DNA from: Prosthecobacter sp.
Lineage (GTDB): Bacteria; Verrucomicrobiota; Verrucomicrobiia; Verrucomicrobiales; Verrucomicrobiaceae
Direction: 5' to 3'
Length of the DNA: 64,000 nt
Assembly (NCBI RefSeq): GCF_034366625.1
Contig: NZ_JAXMIH010000015.1
Span: 1 to 64,000, forward strand
Of the stretch, positions 33,410 through 42,764 are shown in pieces. Below the pieces are notes generated by a model. It was given only the letters and a program-made list of their open reading frames with translations. It searched no databases and was not told where the DNA came from. Within the stretch, counting starts at the first letter, position 1, and the number at the start of each line of letters is the position of its first letter. Both the position numbers and the translations under genes were made by a program.

Positions 33410-34777
33410 CTAAGCACTTCGCCTTGATGCCCTGCGGGAGGAAGAAAAAGTCATGGCGAGCACCAGTCCAGCCACTGCGGCGGAGAGATATCGAGTGGAC
33501 TCCATCTGCAACGGGAAATCCACCACGGCATGCAGAAGCACTGAAAAAAGTGCCGTGGAGAAGCAGATCAGTCCCGCCTTGCGCTGAAAGGACATCCCAT
33601 GACGGCTGTCCTTGGAGAACACGTGACGCAGAGCACTCCATAGCCGCCTTCCTGGCAGTGCCAGCACCAGGACAAAGATGACCGCCCCGGACCATCCCCA
33701 TTCCGCGAAGAATTCGGCATAGTCATTGTGGGCATGCCGCCAGCGCCCTTCCTGTAGCAGTGGATCGAGCGCGGAATAATGCACCGCCACCCATTCAAAA
33801 GTCCCTGGGCCGGTTCCCGCCCATCCGTGATCCAGCCCGATCTGAAACGCCATCATTGCCGCATGCCGTCTGGCAGGATCATCGAAGTGATGTGCCGCAA
33901 AGATGTTCCAACGCCCCAGTCCGGTTCCCGCCCCGCTCAGCCACGCGCCGAGAACCAGCAGGCTGATCGCGATGAATAGAAGCAACGCAATGCGTCTGCC
34001 GCTGAAAGGCAGCTCGGCCAGACGTGCCTTCCAGGCCACAAGACCACCGCCCACTAATAGAAGCATCTCCAAAACCAGCATGAGGTGTCCCATCTTCGAC
34101 ACATTCACCAAAACGGCGATGATCTGCACCATCACAGCGACCACCAGGCACGCCAGCACCATCTGCTGGGGAAAGGTGGGCGATTCTTTATGCAGCAGTG
34201 TCACGCACAACCACACGCTGACCGGCCAGACCAGGTTTAAAAAAGCCGCCGCGTTGCCGTGATACCAAAACAGGCCGAAGACGGAACTCGGCACATGGCG
34301 CACTTGCCAGAGTGAACTGAGATCTGCGGAGGTATGAAGACAAAGCCCCGCAACAGCTGTGATAAAGCCTGAAACCGTCACGGCCAGCACCAGAACATAA
34401 CGGCCTCGCCGTTCGGACGCGATGTCCAGAGCCATGAGCAGTACCATCAACGCCGCCGATATCGAGATCATGGCCTGCATGGACGTTGCCTGATCAATCG
34501 TCCCAAATGCCGTCCACGGATTCTTGTCCAGATCGAAGATCGCTCCAGTCGATCGTTCCACGATGGCACGTGGAAACCCTGTGACAAGCCATCCGCATCC
34601 ACTGATCAGAGCCGCGATCCACCAGACAGCACGTTCATGCGGACGCGGAGATTTCCAGGCTGTGATCTTTGAAACGGACCAGAAGATGAAGGAACCGCAC
34701 GCCAGCCACACAACAAGTTGATGCGTTGACCAAGGCAGTTTCACATTTGATCCCGGCAGCAGGCACAAACACACCAC
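33410..34777 (-). CDS. O-antigen ligase/polymerase (Wzy/WaaL-like) membrane protein
   Basis: At least 455 residues with about ten membrane helices (LVVWLACGSFIFWSVSKI, VLVLAVTVSGFITAVAGLC). A large periplasmic loop near residues 300-350 contains the O-antigen ligase family pattern HAAMMAFQIGLDHGWAGTG and GRWRHAHNDYAEFFAEWGW. It probably polymerises or ligates lipid-linked repeat units. The visible start, GTG 34777, falls inside a hydrophobic stretch: the frame continues upstream (to about 34843) with residues that would complete a first helix (ILRSIALAFLVVCLCLL), but only ATT or ATC codons are present there. A non-standard start or an error upstream is possible. It ends 129 bases before the start of the initiating transferase on the same strand. 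Confidence 0.83.
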   Translation of the reverse strand: MVCLCLLPGSNVKLPWSTHQLVVWLACGSFIFWSVSKITAWKSPRPHERAVWWIAALISGCGWLVTGFPRAIVERSTGAIFDLDKNPWTAFGTIDQATSMQAMISISAALMVLLMALDIASERRGRYVLVLAVTVSGFITAVAGLCLHTSADLSSLWQVRHVPSSVFGLFWYHGNAAAFLNLVWPVSVWLCVTLLHKESPTFPQQMVLACLVVAVMVQIIAVLVNVSKMGHLMLVLEMLLLVGGGLVAWKARLAELPFSGRRIALLLFIAISLLVLGAWLSGAGTGLGRWNIFAAHHFDDPARRHAAMMAFQIGLDHGWAGTGPGTFEWVAVHYSALDPLLQEGRWRHAHNDYAEFFAEWGWSGAVIFVLVLALPGRRLWSALRHVFSKDSRHGMSFQRKAGLICFSTALFSVLLHAVVDFPLQMESTRYLSAAVAGLVLAMTFSSSRRASRRSA

Positions 34778-34779
34778 CA

Positions 34780-35175
34780 GAAAGGCGAGAGCAATACTGC
34801 GGAGGATGTGGGTGAACGTGGTGATACCGAAGTGTGCGTCTGACTAGCCACCTAGGTCAACCCCACGAGGGCTTACGCATCCTAAGACAAGCCTTACCAC
34901 CATCTGAACCGTGAGGGAGTGGAGTTCTCATGACGGTATCGGATGATTATGGCAGTTCAAAGGCGGGCCGGGTGGAGCACTGACTCAACCAATGGCGGCA
35001 GCTTGTTTAAATTGGCTCAGAGATCATTACAACAAACCGGCACTGATTATGAAGCGGTGTTCTGACTCTGGAATTTCAAAGCGAAATCAGCCTCTACAGC
35101 CCCTTGCTGGCTCACAGAAGTGACACAGCCGTCGAATCGATCTCCTCTGAAACCTGAATAATTGAACTAATCCAT
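34780..35175. promoter_or_regulatory. Divergent intergenic region between ligase gene and UDP-sugar genes
   Basis: About 395 bases. The first 65 bases probably encode the true N-terminus of the ligase (see that gene). The rest has no open frame of note. A small inverted repeat, ATTTC (35073-35077) and GAAAT (35083-35087), lies about 90 bases before the decarboxylase start. The main promoter for the long plus-strand cluster is expected here, but no confident hexamer pair was found. Confidence 0.4.
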
Positions 35176-36171
35176 ATGAAAAAACGCATACTCATCACCG
35201 GCGGAGCCGGATTCCTCGGTTCCCATCTCTGTGAACGCCTGCTGAACGAGGGGCATGAAATCATCTGTGCGGACAACCTGTTCACAGGTCGCAAGCAGAA
35301 CATCGCCCATCTCATGAGCCACCCGAATTTCGAGTTCATGCGGCATGACATCACGGAGCCGATCTGTGTGGAGGTGGATCAAATCTACAATCTCGCGTGT
35401 CCTGCTTCTCCACCGCACTATCAATACAACGCCATCAAGACCATCAAGACCTCCGTGATGGGCGCCATCAATGTGCTCGGTCTCGCCCGGCGCGTCCATG
35501 CCCGTGTCTTCCAGGCATCCACCTCCGAGATCTACGGTGACCCCGAAGTGCATCCTCAGCCGGAAAGTTACTGGGGCCATGTCAACACCATCGGCCTCCG
35601 TTCCTGCTACGATGAGGGCAAGCGTGTCGCTGAAACCTTGTTCTTTGACTACCACCGCCAGAACGGTGTGGACATCCGCGTGGTGCGTATCTTCAACACC
35701 TATGGCCCCCGCATGCTGCCGGATGACGGTCGCGTGGTCTCCAACTTCATCGTGCAAGCCCTGCGTGGGCAGGACATCACAATCTACGGTGACGGCACTC
35801 AAACCCGTAGCTTCTGTTATGTCGATGATCTGATCGAAGGCTTCGTGAAGTTCATGGACACGGACAATTTCACCGGTCCGGTAAACCTCGGTAATCCAGG
35901 TGAGTTCACGATGCTGGAACTCGCTGAACAGGTGCTCAAGAAAGTCGGTGGCAAATCCAAGATCGTCTTCCGTCCGCTGCCTTCGGATGACCCCAGACAG
36001 CGCCAGCCGGACATCACGCTCGCCAAAAACAAGCTCGGCTGGGAGCCTAAAGTTCCGCTGTCGGACGGACTGGACCGCACCATCGCCTACTTCGCTCAAC
36101 TGCTCGAAGGCCCGACCTCGCGCCAGCCCCGGCCGATGAAGGCCCCCGTGAGGAAATTGGCCCTTAACTGA
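35176..36171 (+). CDS. UDP-glucuronate decarboxylase (UDP-xylose synthase)
   Basis: A 331-residue short-chain dehydrogenase of the extended class. The NAD-binding motif GGAGFLGS is at residues 9-16 and the catalytic Tyr145-xxx-Lys149 lies in CYDEGKR. The sequences [41 protein letters not shown] and [14 protein letters not shown] are diagnostic of UXS enzymes. It converts UDP-glucuronate to UDP-xylose. The next gene makes its substrate and starts 20 bases downstream, so UDP-glucose is taken to UDP-xylose in two consecutive steps. The last 20 residues are basic and unusual. First gene of the plus-strand polysaccharide operon. Confidence 0.95.
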   Translation: MKKRILITGGAGFLGSHLCERLLNEGHEIICADNLFTGRKQNIAHLMSHPNFEFMRHDITEPICVEVDQIYNLACPASPPHYQYNAIKTIKTSVMGAINVLGLARRVHARVFQASTSEIYGDPEVHPQPESYWGHVNTIGLRSCYDEGKRVAETLFFDYHRQNGVDIRVVRIFNTYGPRMLPDDGRVVSNFIVQALRGQDITIYGDGTQTRSFCYVDDLIEGFVKFMDTDNFTGPVNLGNPGEFTMLELAEQVLKKVGGKSKIVFRPLPSDDPRQRQPDITLAKNKLGWEPKVPLSDGLDRTIAYFAQLLEGPTSRQPRPMKAPVRKLALN

Positions 36172-36191
36172 TCCTCAAACTGACACCCCTC

Positions 36192-37562
36192 ATGAGAATT
36201 TGCTGCATCGGTGCCGGCTATGTCGGCGGACCCACCATGGCGATGATCGCCGCCAAGTGCCCCCACATCCGCGTCGATGTGGTGGACCTCAACGCCGACC
36301 GCATCGCGGCCTGGAACTCGGACGAGCTGCCCATCTACGAGCCCGGCCTCGATGAACTTGTGCGCCAGGCACGCGGGCGGAACTTGTTCTTCTCCACTGC
36401 GGTCAAAGAGTGCATACACGACTCCGACATCATCTTCGTCAGCGTCAACACGCCGACGAAGACCTTCGGCGTCGGCGCGCACAAGGCGGCGGACCTGCGT
36501 TTCGTCGAGTCCGTCGCCCGCACCATCGCCGAGGTGGCAGAATCGCCCAAGATCATCGTCGAAAAGAGCACCATCCCGGTGAAAACCGCCGAGGCCATCC
36601 AGACCATTCTGGGTGCTGACGCGAAAGGTTTGAAGCACCAAGTGCTCTCCAATCCCGAATTCCTCGCCGAAGGCACCGCCGTCGTCGATTTGAGCAAGCC
36701 GGACCGCATCCTCATCGGTGGCGAGCAAACACCCGAAGGATTGGCCGCCGTGGAGGCGCTGGTCAGCGTCTATGCCAACTGGGTGCCGCGCGAGCGCATC
36801 CTCACCACCAACCTGTGGTCCTCCGAGCTCTCCAAGCTCGTCGCCAACGCCTTCCTCGCACAACGCATCTCCTCCATCAACAGCATCTCCGCGCTGTGTG
36901 AAAAAACCGGCGCGGATGTCGATGAAGTCGCACGCGCCATTGGCTCCGACTCACGCATCGGCCCGAAGTTCCTCAAAGCCTCCGTCGGCTTCGGCGGCTC
37001 CTGCTTTCAGAAAGATGTGCTCAACCTCGTCTATCTCTGCGGCCACTTCGGCCTGCCGGAAGTGGCCGCTTATTGGGATCAAGTCATCAAGATGAACGAC
37101 TGGCAGAAGCACCGCTTCGCAGAGCGAGTGTTGCGCACCTTGTTCAACACCGTCACCGGCAAGCGCATCGCCGTGCTCGGCTTTGCGTTCAAGAAAGACA
37201 CCAACGACACCCGCGAATCCGCCGCCATCTATGTGTGCCGCGATCTGCTCGAAGAACGCGCCAACGTCTCGATCTACGACCCGAAGGTCACCACCGCGCA
37301 GATCTGCAAAGATCTCGCCATCCAGGACGACGACCCGAACGTCGAGTTCGCCACCAGTGCCGCGCAGGCCGCCAGAGGCGCGCACGCACTGCTGGTGCTC
37401 ACCGAGTGGGATGAGTTCCGTCATCTCGACTTCGAGGCCATCTACCAGTCCATGGTCAAACCCGCGTGGATCTTCGACGGCCGCAGCCTGCTCGATCACG
37501 CGAAACTGCGCCAGACCGGCTTCAAGGTGTACAGCATCGGCAAGCCGCTGCCAAACAACTGA
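36192..37562 (+). CDS. ugd: UDP-glucose 6-dehydrogenase
   Basis: A 456-residue enzyme that oxidises UDP-glucose to UDP-glucuronate with two NAD. The N-terminal Rossmann motif is GAGYVGGP (residues 7-14). [22 protein letters not shown] and [10 protein letters not shown] are family motifs, and the catalytic cysteine is Cys271 in [24 protein letters not shown] and the [14 protein letters not shown] segment are closest in style to the longer eukaryote-like class of UGD (about 460-490 aa) and not to the shorter enteric enzyme. Placed directly after the UDP-xylose synthase gene. Its product could also feed glucuronic acid into the polymer. Confidence 0.96.
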   Translation: MRICCIGAGYVGGPTMAMIAAKCPHIRVDVVDLNADRIAAWNSDELPIYEPGLDELVRQARGRNLFFSTAVKECIHDSDIIFVSVNTPTKTFGVGAHKAADLRFVESVARTIAEVAESPKIIVEKSTIPVKTAEAIQTILGADAKGLKHQVLSNPEFLAEGTAVVDLSKPDRILIGGEQTPEGLAAVEALVSVYANWVPRERILTTNLWSSELSKLVANAFLAQRISSINSISALCEKTGADVDEVARAIGSDSRIGPKFLKASVGFGGSCFQKDVLNLVYLCGHFGLPEVAAYWDQVIKMNDWQKHRFAERVLRTLFNTVTGKRIAVLGFAFKKDTNDTRESAAIYVCRDLLEERANVSIYDPKVTTAQICKDLAIQDDDPNVEFATSAAQAARGAHALLVLTEWDEFRHLDFEAIYQSMVKPAWIFDGRSLLDHAKLRQTGFKVYSIGKPLPNN

Positions 37563-37622
37563 ACTCATGCGGCCTGGTGCAGGTTCATGCATCTCCTCTG
37601 TCCGCAACTTCCCAATTCACTC

Positions 37623-38474
37623 ATGACACAACTCCCCGAACGCACTTACTCACCCGAGGCCTTGCTGGGTCATCCGCTCAAGCTGCTGCGAGATATTGGA
37701 ACCGACATCCTCGCTGGTCGGGAGCTTGCTTGGCGGTTGTTTGTTCGCGATCTGAGCGCGCAATACCGACAGACCTATCTTGGCTACATCTGGGCGTTCC
37801 TGCCTCCGCTGGTGACCTCGCTGACTTTCATTTTTCTCAACTCGCAGGGCATTGTGCAGATTGACACCGGTGCGGTTCCCTATGCAGCCTTTGCCATGAT
37901 GGGCACGCTGCTCTGGCAGGTGTTTGTGGACGCGGTGACTGCTCCCGTGCAGGCCCTCAGCGCCGCCAAATCCATGCTGGCCAAGATCAATTTCCCCCGG
38001 GAGGCCATTCTGATGGCTGGCTTCTACATGGTGCTTTTCAACTTCGCCGTGCGCTTGGTTTTGCTCGTCGGCGTCATGATTTGGTGGCAGGTGCCGGTGG
38101 ATGCTGGCCTTGCGTTCTTTCCCGTAGCCCTTGGTGGTCTGTTGCTCTGCGGCACCGCCATCGGGCTCGCCCTGGCTCCGTTGGGTGCGCTGTATGGCGA
38201 TGTGTCGAAGAGCATTCCGATCTTCGCGCAGTTTTTAATGCTGCTGACACCCGTGGTCTATCCTGCCCGAACCGATGGGCTTGCGGGCCTCCTCGCCACC
38301 TGGAATCCGATCTCGCCCTTGATGGTGACCGCGCGGGAAACACTCTCCGCTCAGGCTCTCACCCTCGTCGGCCCCTTTGCCGCCATCACGCTGATTTCCG
38401 CCGCCGCCGCACTGATCGGCCTGGTCACCTTCCGCATTGCCATGCCACACCTCATCGCCCGCATGGGTGGTTGA
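37623..38474 (+). CDS. Polysaccharide ABC transporter permease (Wzm-like)
   Basis: A 283-residue ABC-2 type permease. ATG 37623 gives the usual short cytoplasmic start; an ATG at 37587 is less likely. It has an amphipathic helix before the first membrane span (AWRLFVRDLSAQYRQTYLGY, matching the ABC-2 exporter signature) and about six membrane helices, ending with TFRIAMPHLIARMGG. Such permeases move undecaprenyl-linked polysaccharide across the inner membrane together with a Wzt-type ATPase. That ATPase follows 25 bases downstream. Finding this exporter in a locus that also has Wza/Wzc-like genes is noteworthy. Confidence 0.92.
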   Translation: MTQLPERTYSPEALLGHPLKLLRDIGTDILAGRELAWRLFVRDLSAQYRQTYLGYIWAFLPPLVTSLTFIFLNSQGIVQIDTGAVPYAAFAMMGTLLWQVFVDAVTAPVQALSAAKSMLAKINFPREAILMAGFYMVLFNFAVRLVLLVGVMIWWQVPVDAGLAFFPVALGGLLLCGTAIGLALAPLGALYGDVSKSIPIFAQFLMLLTPVVYPARTDGLAGLLATWNPISPLMVTARETLSAQALTLVGPFAAITLISAAAALIGLVTFRIAMPHLIARMGG

Positions 38475-38499
38475 TTCGTTGCCAAAAATAACTCCCGCT

Positions 38500-39831
38500 A
38501 TGCAGCCCTCCGCCATCCTCCGAAAACAGCAACTCGACACTCCACTCGCTGGAGGCTCTGGTTCCGTCGTGGAATCAGACGTGCTCGTCGATGTCCAGCG
38601 CGTCTCCAAGAAGTTCTGCCGAGATCTCAAGAAGTCCCTCTGGTATGGCATCAAGGATGTCGTCACCGACATGAATCCATGGCAGCGCCGCTCCGCAGCC
38701 CTGCCGGTGGCACCTTCAGGAAGTGATCTGCGTCCCGCTGAGTTTTGGGCGGTCAATGATGTCTCCTTCCAGCTCCGCCGTGGCGAGTGCCTTGGGCTGA
38801 TCGGTCACAATGGTGCGGGCAAGACCACTTTGCTGAAAATGCTCAATGGTCTCATCAAGCCGGACCACGGCAGTATTACAATGCGTGGTAGAGTCAGTGC
38901 GCTGATTGCCCTCGGGGCCGGCTTTAATCCGATTCTCACAGGTCGCGAGAATGTGTATGTCAACGGTGCCATTCTGGGCTTGAGCAAGAAAGAAATCGAC
39001 GAGCAAATCGATGGCATTATCGACTTTGCTGAGATTGCGGAGTTCATTGATTCGCCGGTGCAAAGTTACAGCTCCGGCATGCAGGTGCGCCTAGGTTTTG
39101 CAGTGGCCACTGCGATGAAACCGGATGTGATGATCCTGGATGAGGTGCTCGCTGTTGGCGACGTCAGCTTCCAGGCCAAGTGCTTCAACACCCTGGCTGA
39201 GTTTCGTGAGCGCGGCACTGCCTTCATTCTTGTTTCCCATAACATGCACCAGATTGCTCGGTACTCGACGCAGGTGCTCTATCTCAAAAAAGGAAAGACG
39301 CAATTTGGTGGTGAAACTGATGGCGCAATTGAGCATTTTCTTCGTGACATGGGGCAAGCGGAGTTTGAGGCCGTTCATGAGCGCACCGATTGGAGCACTG
39401 TCTATGGTTCGGGCAAGATTGCCTTCACTGCTGGTCGATTCCGTGACGGCAATGGAGTAGAAGTCACCACCATTGAGGCAGGGGCGGCAGTGACGCTGGA
39501 AATTGACTATAAGCGCAACGCCGATCTTCAAGCCCCGCCGGTACTGGATGTCGTCATGCGTGATCGCGATGGCATTCTGTTTCAGGGCACCAACGCTATG
39601 TCGGGCGTCAGCTTCGGTGCGTTGCCGAAATGTGGATCATTTCATGTGAGCTTTCCCAGTATGCCGTTCAATTCGGATTACGTGGAGTTCTTTTTCAGTG
39701 TCTTGGATTCGAAAACCTCCGAGATATTCGACTGGAAACGCCATGTCAGGCTCAACCTCGGCAGTCGAGGGGTCCAACTAGGACGTGTCTTGCTACCCGT
39801 GAATTGGGGATGCCTCGCCGGCGCCGAATGA
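38500..39831 (+). CDS. Polysaccharide ABC transporter ATPase with C-terminal carbohydrate-binding domain (Wzt-like)
   Basis: A 443-residue protein. The ATPase domain has the Walker A motif GHNGAGKT (about residues 102-109), the signature YSSGMQVRLGFAVA, Walker B VMILDEVLAVGD and a switch histidine in LVSHNMHQI. The first 75 residues and the stretch DLKKSLWYGIKDVVTDMN are typical of the longer Wzt/TagH group. Residues about 300-443 are a beta-sandwich (VTLEIDYKRNADLQAPP, GTNAMSGVSFG) like the Wzt domain that recognises the non-reducing end of the finished polymer. This implies a chain-end modification, for which the downstream methyltransferase is a candidate. Confidence 0.93.
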   Translation: MQPSAILRKQQLDTPLAGGSGSVVESDVLVDVQRVSKKFCRDLKKSLWYGIKDVVTDMNPWQRRSAALPVAPSGSDLRPAEFWAVNDVSFQLRRGECLGLIGHNGAGKTTLLKMLNGLIKPDHGSITMRGRVSALIALGAGFNPILTGRENVYVNGAILGLSKKEIDEQIDGIIDFAEIAEFIDSPVQSYSSGMQVRLGFAVATAMKPDVMILDEVLAVGDVSFQAKCFNTLAEFRERGTAFILVSHNMHQIARYSTQVLYLKKGKTQFGGETDGAIEHFLRDMGQAEFEAVHERTDWSTVYGSGKIAFTAGRFRDGNGVEVTTIEAGAAVTLEIDYKRNADLQAPPVLDVVMRDRDGILFQGTNAMSGVSFGALPKCGSFHVSFPSMPFNSDYVEFFFSVLDSKTSEIFDWKRHVRLNLGSRGVQLGRVLLPVNWGCLAGAE

Positions 39832-39891
39832 CTGCCGCCATCATCATGACGATCCCATAACCTCCCTCAAATTACGAAACCACCCTCCAAT

Positions 39892-40518
39892 ATGGCAGAA
39901 CGTGCTCATCCTGACGAACCCGGCTTTCAAGACCGGTGGCAATTCCGACTTCGCAAGGGCATCATTCCTTGGGTTTCCAAGGTGCGAAGCCCCTACCGAG
40001 CGGCTTTCATGTGGCGTTACAACTGGGTGAGCAGCTACTGTTCAAACAAAGACGTTGTTGATGTCCCTTGTGGCATGGGTTGGGGCACATCGCTTATTCG
40101 CGGCACACGCTCCATCATAGGCTATGATCTCAGTCCTGAGGCAGTCAGCGAAGCCAAGAGTCGATATGGCAGCACGGTCAAGTTTGAGGTTGGCGACATG
40201 GGAAAGCTTGATCTGCCAGACGAGAGCGTGGATGTCGTTAGCTGCCTGGAAGGCATTGAGCATGTCCCGATGGATGTGGGGCAACGGTTCATGACCGACG
40301 CTCATCGCGTGTTGCGACCGGGAGGCAGGCTATTGATCTCGTCACCGTATTGCCGTACTGCGCCCCACAGTGGGAATCCGTATCACATCCACGAATACCA
40401 ACCAGACGAGATTCACTCGCTGATCAACGGTTTCTTCAAGATCGAGAACTGCGAGCGTCACGATGTCGATTTGATGACGGTGCTTTACCTGACCTGCAAA
40501 AAAGACCCAGTAGCATGA
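39892..40518 (+). CDS. Class I SAM-dependent methyltransferase
   Basis: A 208-residue enzyme with a Rossmann-like methyltransferase core: motif I VVDVPCGMGWGTS, motif II IGYDLSPEAVSEAK, GDMGKLDLPDESVDVVSCLE and the post-motif DAHRVLRPGGRLLIS. This is the Methyltransf_11 type. It could methylate the polymer end recognised by the Wzt C-terminal domain or a sugar precursor; the sequence does not decide. It begins 60 bases after the ATPase gene, and its stop overlaps the next start (ATGA at 40515). Confidence 0.88.
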   Translation: MAERAHPDEPGFQDRWQFRLRKGIIPWVSKVRSPYRAAFMWRYNWVSSYCSNKDVVDVPCGMGWGTSLIRGTRSIIGYDLSPEAVSEAKSRYGSTVKFEVGDMGKLDLPDESVDVVSCLEGIEHVPMDVGQRFMTDAHRVLRPGGRLLISSPYCRTAPHSGNPYHIHEYQPDEIHSLINGFFKIENCERHDVDLMTVLYLTCKKDPVA

Positions 40519-41786
40519 AAGTTCCTTGGAACATTTCTGCGGCCGGTTTTTTTCGGTCTCTGCTCAGTCAAGGCGAAGGGCTTGCCAGCTCAAAGCCCGG
40601 TGGTCCCATCACCCTCTACGGCACTTGCTATGCGATCCTTGGCCTTCACTTTCTGGGAGAGGATGAGCCGGTTATGGACAACGTCCGCCGGTTCGTTACT
40701 TCTGCACAGGATTCTGAGAGCGGACTCCTCATCGGCCCTGAGCTTGTCGGATTCGAGGCGGCGCCGGGTGTGATGCATGATCGCGGCCACCTGCTGATGC
40801 ACCTTACCTGTTCAGTGCTGCCGTTTTGCCAGCAGTTCTCCATTCAACTCAAGCATCCCATCTTCGAAGCACACAAATTTTGTGACCAATCATACCTCGA
40901 ACAATGGATGAAGAGCCGAAACTGGCGACACGCGTGGTTCGAGGGCAATAACATCCTCTTTGTCGGCCAACTGTTGGTCTATCTTCGCGATACGGAAATG
41001 CATCCCGGTGCCGGTGCTGCTCTGGACTCGTGGTTTCAATGGCTAGATCGCACAATGGATCCAGCCACCGGCCTATGGGGCACAAATGGCTTCTGCTCGC
41101 CGATGGAAGCGGTGTATGGCGGCTATCATCAACTCCTCGTCTATTACCATCAAAACCATCTGTTGCCCCACATTCGTGGTTTGGTGGATACGGTCTTGAA
41201 ACTCCAGCACTATGACGGTGGGTTCAATCCGAATGGCAATGCAGGGGCATGCGAGGATGTCGATTCCGTGGACATACTGATCCACTGCTATAAACGCCTT
41301 GATTACCGCCGTGCAGAGATTCGCCATGCCTTGCGCCGGTGTCTCCGACATATCCTAGCCACTCAGAATCCCGACGGCGGGTTCCCATACAGTCGTGACT
41401 GGCCTCAGACGCACATGGGCATTCCAGGGACTGACGCGGCACCAAATGTGTCCTGCTCTTTTCCAACATGGTTCCGCATACACACGCTCGCACTCATCGC
41501 TGAAGTGCTTCCAGGCGAACCAGCCTTGCATGGTGTGCCCTTTCGATTCAGCAATGCACTTGGCATGGGATGGCATCAAAGCCCCGATGGCTGGTCGGTT
41601 GTGAGCCCGGCAGCGACATTGGAGGAACGCGTCCTCGAAGGGCTGCACCAGCTCCGCATCGCGAAGCACTGCGGACGCAACCATCTGCGAACCATCAAGC
41701 GTGCAGGGCTCCGGGTCTTGTCCAAAACTGGCCTGTCCGTCGGCTCATCTCGGAAGCCCGTCTCCGGAACACCTTCACACAACTAG
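40515..41786 (+). CDS. Alpha/alpha-toroid (prenyltransferase/squalene cyclase-like repeat) protein
   Basis: A 423-residue protein starting at ATG 40515, four bases inside the methyltransferase gene. It lacks a signal peptide. It contains repeated helical hairpins with Gly-rich turns typical of an alpha/alpha barrel: TSAQDSESGLL, LQHYDGGFNPNGNAG, LATQNPDGGFPYSRD. The DGGF repeats resemble prenyltransferase and squalene cyclase (QW-like) repeats, but no DxDD or DDTA catalytic motif was seen. Such folds also occur in polysaccharide lyases and glycoside hydrolases of clusters like this. A role in polymer modification is inferred only from location. Confidence 0.72.
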   Translation: MKVPWNISAAGFFRSLLSQGEGLASSKPGGPITLYGTCYAILGLHFLGEDEPVMDNVRRFVTSAQDSESGLLIGPELVGFEAAPGVMHDRGHLLMHLTCSVLPFCQQFSIQLKHPIFEAHKFCDQSYLEQWMKSRNWRHAWFEGNNILFVGQLLVYLRDTEMHPGAGAALDSWFQWLDRTMDPATGLWGTNGFCSPMEAVYGGYHQLLVYYHQNHLLPHIRGLVDTVLKLQHYDGGFNPNGNAGACEDVDSVDILIHCYKRLDYRRAEIRHALRRCLRHILATQNPDGGFPYSRDWPQTHMGIPGTDAAPNVSCSFPTWFRIHTLALIAEVLPGEPALHGVPFRFSNALGMGWHQSPDGWSVVSPAATLEERVLEGLHQLRIAKHCGRNHLRTIKRAGLRVLSKTGLSVGSSRKPVSGTPSHN

Positions 41787-41794
41787 GCGTCCAT

Positions 41795-42736
41795 ATGCAA
41801 TCTAAACCGCAACTGTCAGTTATCATGGTGGTGAAGAACTGCGCAGAGTACTTGTCGCAGGCGATCGACAGCGTTATTGAGCAAACCATGCAGGACTTCG
41901 AATTCATCGTCATTGATGATGCTTCGAGCGACAGCACTTTGTCCATGCTCCAGTCTGCGGCACAGAGGGATGATCGCATCAAACTGGTGGCGCATACCTC
42001 GAAGGGACTGACGGCTGGGCTAAACGTGGCTTTGAGAGCTGCCAGTGCCGAATACATCGCGCGAATGGATGGCGACGATGTTTGCCTGCCAGCTCGATTT
42101 GAAAAGCAGTTGTACTATTTGCAGTCGCACCCGGAGTGTGTCGCGATCGGCTCCGAGGTTATGCTGATCGATTCCTATGGACGAAGTATTGCTCCACGAA
42201 CACATCCCGCCAGCCATGATGTCATCCGTCAGCGACTGGTGGTTGGCGATGGCGCAGCCATGACCCACCCCGCGATCATGATGAGAGCTGCCAGCGTTCA
42301 TCAAGTCGGCGGCTACGACGAGCGCTTCGAGACGGCGCAGGACTTGGATCTGTTCATCAAGCTGGGTGAGGTAGGGCAGTTGCACAACCTTGCGGAAACG
42401 TTGCTGCTATGGAGGCAGCATCGAGCCAGCGTCAATCATACCAAGTATCACACATGGCGCAGGCTGAAGGCTCTCGCGGTCGCCGAGACCATCAGGCGAA
42501 TCGGTGCTGATGAATACGCGGCTGTGATGTTTGCGGAGCAAGAAGTTCCCACGCTGGCGCAATCGGATCTTCAAATCGCGGATCGCGCCTTCTACTCGGG
42601 CCACATCCGCACCGCCGCGATCTACTTGATTCGCAGCCTCCGCGTTCCCGGTCTTCGGCGCGGAGCGCTGGCTCGTTCCGTCCGCTGGGTGCCCCACTTC
42701 CTTGTGTCCAAACTTCGGCGTCCCACGATAGCCTGA
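41795..42736 (+). CDS. Glycosyltransferase family 2
   Basis: A 313-residue GT-A fold enzyme. ATG 41795 was chosen because the family core begins directly after it (QLSVIMVVKNCAEYLSQAI). It has FIVIDDASSDSTLSM, the metal-binding ARMDGDDVCLP, and AMTHPAIMMRAA followed by GGYDERFETAQDLDLFIKL. It probably adds one sugar to the lipid-linked repeat unit. The donor cannot be named. It starts eight bases after the toroid gene and is followed 28 bases later by another family 2 gene. Confidence 0.9.
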   Translation: MQSKPQLSVIMVVKNCAEYLSQAIDSVIEQTMQDFEFIVIDDASSDSTLSMLQSAAQRDDRIKLVAHTSKGLTAGLNVALRAASAEYIARMDGDDVCLPARFEKQLYYLQSHPECVAIGSEVMLIDSYGRSIAPRTHPASHDVIRQRLVVGDGAAMTHPAIMMRAASVHQVGGYDERFETAQDLDLFIKLGEVGQLHNLAETLLLWRQHRASVNHTKYHTWRRLKALAVAETIRRIGADEYAAVMFAEQEVPTLAQSDLQIADRAFYSGHIRTAAIYLIRSLRVPGLRRGALARSVRWVPHFLVSKLRRPTIA

Positions 42737-42764
42737 CTCATTCACAAAAATCACTCACACTCCT

